Assembly: GCA_017522745.1 (NCBI GenBank)
Contig: JAFWYI010000013.1
Coordinates: 1-9,307 of the forward strand
Length of the DNA: 9,307 bases
Direction of reading: 5' to 3'
Source: Mailhella sp.
GTDB taxonomy: Bacteria > Desulfobacterota > Desulfovibrionia > Desulfovibrionales > Desulfovibrionaceae
In this document: in pieces, positions 6,332-9,307 of the stretch
Layout: each line of letters opens with the position of its first letter
Numbering within the stretch: position 1 is the stretch's first letter
Notes under the pieces: model-generated
What the model saw: only the letters and a program-made list of their open reading frames with translations
What the model was told of the DNA's origin: nothing
Database searches by the model: none
Position numbers and translations under genes: made by a program

Positions 6332-7324
6332 CTAGTCGTAGCGAACGGAGCTGAACTTCATGAGTCGCTCCCAGTTATGGTGAGATTCGATATAACGGAA
6401 GGTACCGGTCTTGGCACGGATCATCAGAGAGTGGGTAGTAGCGCCGCGACCGGAGTAGCTCACGCCGCCGAGGAAGGTGCCGCCGGAGATGCCGGTGGCC
6501 GCGAAGAACGCGTCATCGGCCTTGATGATGGAATCCACATGCAGGAGTTCATCAAGGTTGATACCTTCCTTGATCATGGCATCGCGCTCCGCCTGAGACT
6601 GCGGATCGAAACGGCCGAAGATCTGGCCGCCGAGGCCCTTGATGGCACAGGCGGAGATAACGCCTTCGGGAGTACCGCCAGTACCCAGCATCACGTCGAC
6701 ATCCACGTTGGGGTCGACGACCATGAGGGAGCCGGCCACGTCACCATCGGTGTGGAGCGTGATCCGAGCGCCGGTCTTGCGGATCTCGGCGATGAGGTCC
6801 TTATGACGAGGCTTGTCCAGCACGAAGACGGTGATGTCGTTGATGTCCTTGCCAAGGGCGCGGGCAACGGCGTGCAGGTTGTCCGCCACAGGGGCGTCGA
6901 TATCCACCACGTCGCGGGCTTCGCGACCCACGACCAGCTTCTTCATGTAATAGCTGGAGCCGGGATCGTACATGCCGCCAGCCTTACAGGCGCCGATGAC
7001 AGCGATGGAGTTGGGACGACCGAGCGCGAGAAGGTTGGTACCTTCCACGGGGTCCACGGCGATGTCGATCTCAGGGCCGGAGCCGTCGCCGACGAGTTCG
7101 CCGTTATAGAGCATGGGAGCTTCGTCCTTGGCCCCTTCGCCGATGACGATGCGACCGCGCACGCTGATAGAATCGAAGGAAAGACGCATGGCGTCCACAG
7201 CAGCACCGTCGCCGTCTTCCTTAGCCCCCTTGCCGAGCCAGCGGGCTGCGGAAAGCGCAGCGGATTCAGTCACACGAAGCAGTTCGAATGCCAGATTTTT
7301 ATCAGGAGCCTGTTTGACGTCCAT
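6332..7324 (-). CDS. glpX: Fructose-1,6-bisphosphatase class II
   Basis: GlpX removes the 1-phosphate from fructose 1,6-bisphosphate in gluconeogenesis, a metal-dependent cytoplasmic enzyme of the inositol-phosphatase-like superfamily. The 330-residue length fits (E. coli about 336). Key motifs: KEDGDGAAVDAMR from 35 (Asp39), IGEGAKDEAPMLYNGE at 61-76 (Glu63), DPVEGTNL at 91-98 (Asp91, Glu94) and GTGGTPEGV at 214-222 (Glu220). These acidic residues match the metal-site pattern of the family. The ATG at 7324 was chosen for its strong ribosome site GGGAGG 4-5 bases upstream; the frame runs on to 7366 but through the leader. Some class II enzymes also act on sedoheptulose 1,7-bisphosphate; sequence alone does not decide this. 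The gene is a single transcription unit with its own promoter and terminator. Confidence 0.96.
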   Translation of the reverse strand: MDVKQAPDKNLAFELLRVTESAALSAARWLGKGAKEDGDGAAVDAMRLSFDSISVRGRIVIGEGAKDEAPMLYNGELVGDGSGPEIDIAVDPVEGTNLLALGRPNSIAVIGACKAGGMYDPGSSYYMKKLVVGREARDVVDIDAPVADNLHAVARALGKDINDITVFVLDKPRHKDLIAEIRKTGARITLHTDGDVAGSLMVVDPNVDVDVMLGTGGTPEGVISACAIKGLGGQIFGRFDPQSQAERDAMIKEGINLDELLHVDSIIKADDAFFAATGISGGTFLGGVSYSGRGATTHSLMIRAKTGTFRYIESHHNWERLMKFSSVRYD

Positions 7325-7350
7325 ATTTCCTCCCGCGAAGGGGTATTGGT

Positions 7351-7373
7351 AAAAAAGGCACGGCACAATGCCG
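7351..7373 (-). promoter_or_regulatory. Terminator-like hairpin in the glpX leader
   Basis: A 5-bp stem CGGCA/TGCCG with a 3-nt loop (7373-7369 with 7365-7361) is followed by TGCC and six T (7356-7351). A second pairing, GGCA with TGCC (7372-7369 with 7360-7357), would put the stem directly before the T-run. It lies a few bases after the predicted start (about 7377) and about 27 bases before the ATG. It could be a weak attenuator or a 5'-end stabiliser. Confidence 0.35.
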
Positions 7374-7383
7374 CATCACTTGA

Positions 7384-7412
7384 ACTATAGCCGAGCCTTG
7401 CGATTTCTTCAA
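7384..7412 (-). promoter_or_regulatory. Sigma-70 type promoter of glpX
   Basis: The minus strand has -35 TTGAAG (7412-7407), a 17-bp spacer and -10 TATAGT (7389-7384). The predicted start near 7377 gives a leader of about 53 bases. The 7413-7510 stretch upstream is AT-rich in part and holds no gene. Confidence 0.72.
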
Positions 7413-7510
7413 GGTTAAAGGCACCGAGGTAAAGCCAAAAATCCCCGGATAAAAGGAGAATGTAACATTTTGAAAGATTAGGGATTCACCCCATGCCGCA
7501 TCCCCACGAA

Positions 7511-7545
7511 ACAGAAAAGCCCCGGGGCCATCGAAGCTCCGGGGC
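7511..7545 (-). terminator. Rho-independent terminator of the Smr gene
   Basis: The minus strand shows a 7-bp stem GCCCCGG/CCGGGGC (7545-7539 with 7525-7519), a 13-nt loop, then TTTTCTGT. It starts 8 bases after the stop codon. No T-run follows on the plus strand, so it serves the minus strand only. Confidence 0.83.
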
Positions 7546-7553
7546 CGAACGCA

Positions 7554-8717
7554 TCACAGGAAGAGATCCGGATCCGCAGGCATGGCATCCCAGCGGATCT
7601 TTCCGGCATTCTTCTTGTATTTCCGCAGAAGTACGTAAAACGCTCCCGTTCCGCCATCCTCCTGCTTCGCGGTGCAGAACGCCAGCACCACGCGCTTGAA
7701 GGGATCATGCGTGAACCATTCCTGCACTTTGGCACGGAGGATGGGCACGCCGTTGAACGAATTGAGACCGCGTCCGGTGACCACCAGAGCGACACGAACG
7801 CCCTTGTAATACGAAGAGCGGAAGAAATTCACCAGATTGGAAAAAGCCTGTTCACTGTTCAGGCCGTGCAGGTCGATATGTGCTTCAGGACTGAACTGCC
7901 GCGCCTGAAGCTGACCGACGATACCGAGATCCAGGCCAAGGACATGCCCTTCAGCGTATTCAGCCGTCGCCGCCACAGAGAACTCCACCTTACCGTCCAT
8001 GAAGTCCTGAAGAGGATGACGCGGGTCGTACACAGGGACCGGAGGAGCCAGCGGTTCAACAGGGATATCACGCCCGCTCCCGGCAAGGGGTTTCGTACCT
8101 TTGATGGCGCTGAAGAAGTCATGACTGTCGTCGGCGTCGCTGGGCTCACCCGCAGCTTCCGCCAGCATGGCGGCATCGTCACGGCGTCCGATGCGGGCCG
8201 CGGCCTTGGCCATGGCCGTGAGCGTGGCCGGAGCGACCTCTTCCGCGTCTGACTCTTCGGCCTGCATCGTCTGCGCAACGGGCGCGGAGACTGTTTTCTT
8301 CTGCACCATGCGCTTCACGTTCTCGCTCTTGAGGGCCCGGGCAAAAGGATTATCCGCATCGGCGGGACCGGTCTCCGTATCCAGCGTGAAGGGCGCAGGC
8401 TCAGCAGCGCGAGGGGCAGCGCTCTGCTCTGCCCCACCCTTGACCGAAGGCTGAGCCTTCTTCTTTGCAGGAACCTTGGCAGGAACATTCTCTTTGGGAG
8501 GCAGCGAACGAAAACCGCCGCCGAGGGCGTTCATGAACATCGCGGCGTCCGCGTCCAGTTCCGCATCGGCTTCCGCCTTAGCAGCGGCCTTATCCTTCAC
8601 TACCGTCTTCCCGCCCGGCGCTTTGGATCGAGGAGCCGGCTGATTACCGCGCTGATTGCGGGAAGGAAAATCGCGCGCATTCAGCATTGCGAAAGGATTG
8701 TTCGGATCTTTGCTCAT
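7554..8717 (-). CDS. Smr/MutS2 C-terminal domain protein with long disordered N-terminus
   Basis: Smr domains are nucleases or nucleic-acid binders; known members cleave RNA at stalled or collided ribosomes or act on branched DNA. This 387-residue protein has a C-terminal Smr domain at about 279-366 with the expected marks: IDLHGL (DLHG at 282-285), VVTGRG (TGRG at 314-317) and GGTGAFYVLLRK from 355. The first 270 residues are rich in Ala, Pro, Lys and Glu and look mostly disordered. They hold repeated short pieces: NPFA at 7-10 and 123-126, and two FxxAL/I-G blocks (61-75 and 201-212) like the segment that precedes Smr in SmrA/SmrB-type proteins. The ATG at 8717 fits the family start and a weak AAGG site. 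It is a single gene with its own promoter and terminator, divergent from purM. Domain firm; target unknown. Confidence 0.88.
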   Translation of the reverse strand: MSKDPNNPFAMLNARDFPSRNQRGNQPAPRSKAPGGKTVVKDKAAAKAEADAELDADAAMFMNALGGGFRSLPPKENVPAKVPAKKKAQPSVKGGAEQSAAPRAAEPAPFTLDTETGPADADNPFARALKSENVKRMVQKKTVSAPVAQTMQAEESDAEEVAPATLTAMAKAAARIGRRDDAAMLAEAAGEPSDADDSHDFFSAIKGTKPLAGSGRDIPVEPLAPPVPVYDPRHPLQDFMDGKVEFSVAATAEYAEGHVLGLDLGIVGQLQARQFSPEAHIDLHGLNSEQAFSNLVNFFRSSYYKGVRVALVVTGRGLNSFNGVPILRAKVQEWFTHDPFKRVVLAFCTAKQEDGGTGAFYVLLRKYKKNAGKIRWDAMPADPDLFL

Positions 8718-8732
8718 AGCGGCACCGCCTTG

Positions 8733-8762
8733 AAAAAAATACGCGGAGTCCAGACTGCCGCG
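8733..8762 (-). promoter_or_regulatory. Terminator-like hairpin in the Smr gene leader
   Basis: The minus strand forms CGCGG/CCGCG (8762-8758 with 8746-8742) and, after one bulged C, AGT/ACT (8756-8754 with 8749-8747) around a CTGG loop. A stretch TA then seven T (8739-8733) follows. The hairpin lies at the predicted transcript start and about 16 bases before the ATG. It looks like an intrinsic terminator but stands before the gene, so it may attenuate it or stop antisense transcription coming from the purM side. Confidence 0.45.
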
Positions 8763-8768
8763 CATCAG

Positions 8769-8796
8769 AGTGTAAGGATTCCACGCCCGTTGGCAA
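8769..8796 (-). promoter_or_regulatory. Probable promoter of the Smr gene
   Basis: The minus strand has -35 TTGCCA (8796-8791), a 16-bp spacer and -10 TACACT (8774-8769), with a start near 8762. The match is fair. No other good promoter is seen between this gene and purM on this strand. Confidence 0.5.
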
Positions 8797-8835
8797 GACC
8801 TGCACCCTCCTTTCCTGAAAATTTTGCGGCATCAT

Positions 8836-8866
8836 GACGTTATTGTGGGACAGACAGACGTTTTTG
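8836..8866 (+). repeat. Near-perfect 10-bp direct repeat spaced 21 bp
   Basis: GACGTTATTG (8836-8845) and GACGTTTTTG (8857-8866) match at 9 of 10 bases and start 21 bp apart, two helix turns. They lie about 45 bp upstream of the purM -35, a position fit for an activator or repressor. No known regulator motif is recognised. Confidence 0.4.
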
Positions 8867-8900
8867 CATGCTCTGGCGGTCACTCCACGCCTCTTTCACG

Positions 8901-8917
8901 GCCAATTTGCACTTGGC
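8901..8917. promoter_or_regulatory. Inverted repeat overlapping the purM -35
   Basis: GCCAA (8901-8905) and TTGGC (8913-8917) form a perfect 5-bp inverted repeat with a 7-bp centre, and the right arm lies within the -35 hexamer. A repressor bound here would block RNA polymerase. The arms are short, so chance is possible. Confidence 0.33.
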
Positions 8918-8941
8918 AAAAGCCACGGAAAGGACTATCAA
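8913..8941 (+). promoter_or_regulatory. Sigma-70 type promoter of purM
   Basis: The plus strand has -35 TTGGCA (8913-8918), a 17-bp spacer and -10 TATCAA (8936-8941). The start near 8948 gives a leader of about 27 bases that holds the AGGAG ribosome site. Confidence 0.6.
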
Positions 8942-8974
8942 TAGAGAGCAACTTTTTTCAGCAGGAGATCGAAC

Positions 8975-9307
8975 ATGAGTTCTTCCCGTTCCGACGCCTA
9001 CACCGCTGCTGGTGTGGATATCAATGCCGGCAATGAGCTGGTTCAGCGCATCAAAGCCATGGTCGCCAGCACCCATACGCATGGCGTCATTTCCGATATC
9101 GGCGGCTTCGGCGGCCTCTTCCGCCCCGACATCTCCGGCATGCAGTCGCCCGTGCTCGTCTCCGGCACTGACGGCGTGGGCACCAAGCTCAAGCTCGCCT
9201 TCCAGTTCGATAAGCACGACACCGTGGGTATCGACCTTGTGGCCATGAGCGTGAACGACTGCCTCGTACTCGGCGCTAAGCCCCTCTTCTTCCTCGACTA
9301 TTTCGCC
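8975..9307 (+). CDS. purM: Phosphoribosylformylglycinamidine cyclo-ligase (AIR synthetase), N-terminal part
   Basis: PurM closes the imidazole ring, turning FGAM into AIR with ATP, in de novo purine synthesis. The frame is open from the ATG at 8975 to the window end: 111 residues of about 345. The family start [20 protein letters not shown] (7-26) is followed by DIGGFGGLF (41-49), the ATP-binding [13 protein letters not shown] (64-76), and [20 protein letters not shown] (89-108), close to the usual PurM motif. The AGGAG at 8963-8967 lies 7 bases before the ATG and fixes the start. It is the only plus-strand gene and is divergent from the Smr gene across 257 bp. Identification is firm; completeness cannot be judged. 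Confidence 0.97.
   Translation, partial: MSSSRSDAYTAAGVDINAGNELVQRIKAMVASTHTHGVISDIGGFGGLFRPDISGMQSPVLVSGTDGVGTKLKLAFQFDKHDTVGIDLVAMSVNDCLVLGAKPLFFLDYFA

Noticed and set aside
6212..7390. Plus-strand open frame of 392 codons opposite glpX
   Set aside because: glpX is certain. The frame crosses the glpX terminator and promoter in reverse and shows no domain.
8644..8797. Leader peptide frame before the Smr gene, with a strong AAGGAGG and a TTG start near 8797
   Set aside because: The frame overlaps the Smr start by about 70 bases, its start would lie at the predicted -35, and no promoter is seen further upstream. The AAGGAGG may be chance.

Overview
The window reads as a piece of core bacterial chromosome, most likely from a Desulfovibrio-type sulfate reducer (Desulfovibrionaceae such as Desulfovibrio, Bilophila or Mailhella). 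I infer this from the fairly high GC content, the order DUF177-rpmF-plsX-fabH, the class II (GlpX) fructose bisphosphatase, and the long-tailed Smr protein. The genus is not certain. I see no mobile element, tRNA, rRNA, CRISPR array or foreign-looking gene.

Eight genes, all on the minus strand, fill positions 1-8717, and one divergent gene (purM) begins at 8975 on the plus strand. In the minus-strand reading direction, from high to low coordinates, I infer four transcription units. (1) An Smr-domain protein (8717-7554) has its own promoter and a strong terminator. (2) glpX (7324-6332) has its own promoter and a strong terminator. (3) fabD, argS and a SPOR-domain membrane protein (6257-2792) are packed with 2-bp gaps; no convincing promoter is visible and a weak terminator follows. 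(4) A DUF177 zinc protein, rpmF (ribosomal protein L32), plsX and fabH (2697-1) sit behind a TTGACA/TATTTT promoter. fabH and purM run off the window edges.

The genes join macromolecule synthesis with membrane lipid synthesis. FabD makes malonyl-ACP, FabH starts fatty-acid elongation, and PlsX turns acyl-ACP into acyl-phosphate for phospholipid synthesis. L32, the DUF177 protein and ArgRS belong to ribosome and translation functions. GlpX serves gluconeogenesis, PurM serves purine synthesis, and the SPOR protein probably serves the cell envelope.

I found no new protein system. The points most worth a second look are noncoding. A 343-bp gap splits plsX from fabH in an otherwise tight operon and holds a chain of perfect short hairpins. 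Terminator-like hairpins with U-tracts sit at the predicted 5' ends of both the smr and glpX transcripts, which also share a start sequence. A direct repeat spaced 21 bp and an inverted repeat lie upstream of purM. All of these are sequence observations with inferred functions.
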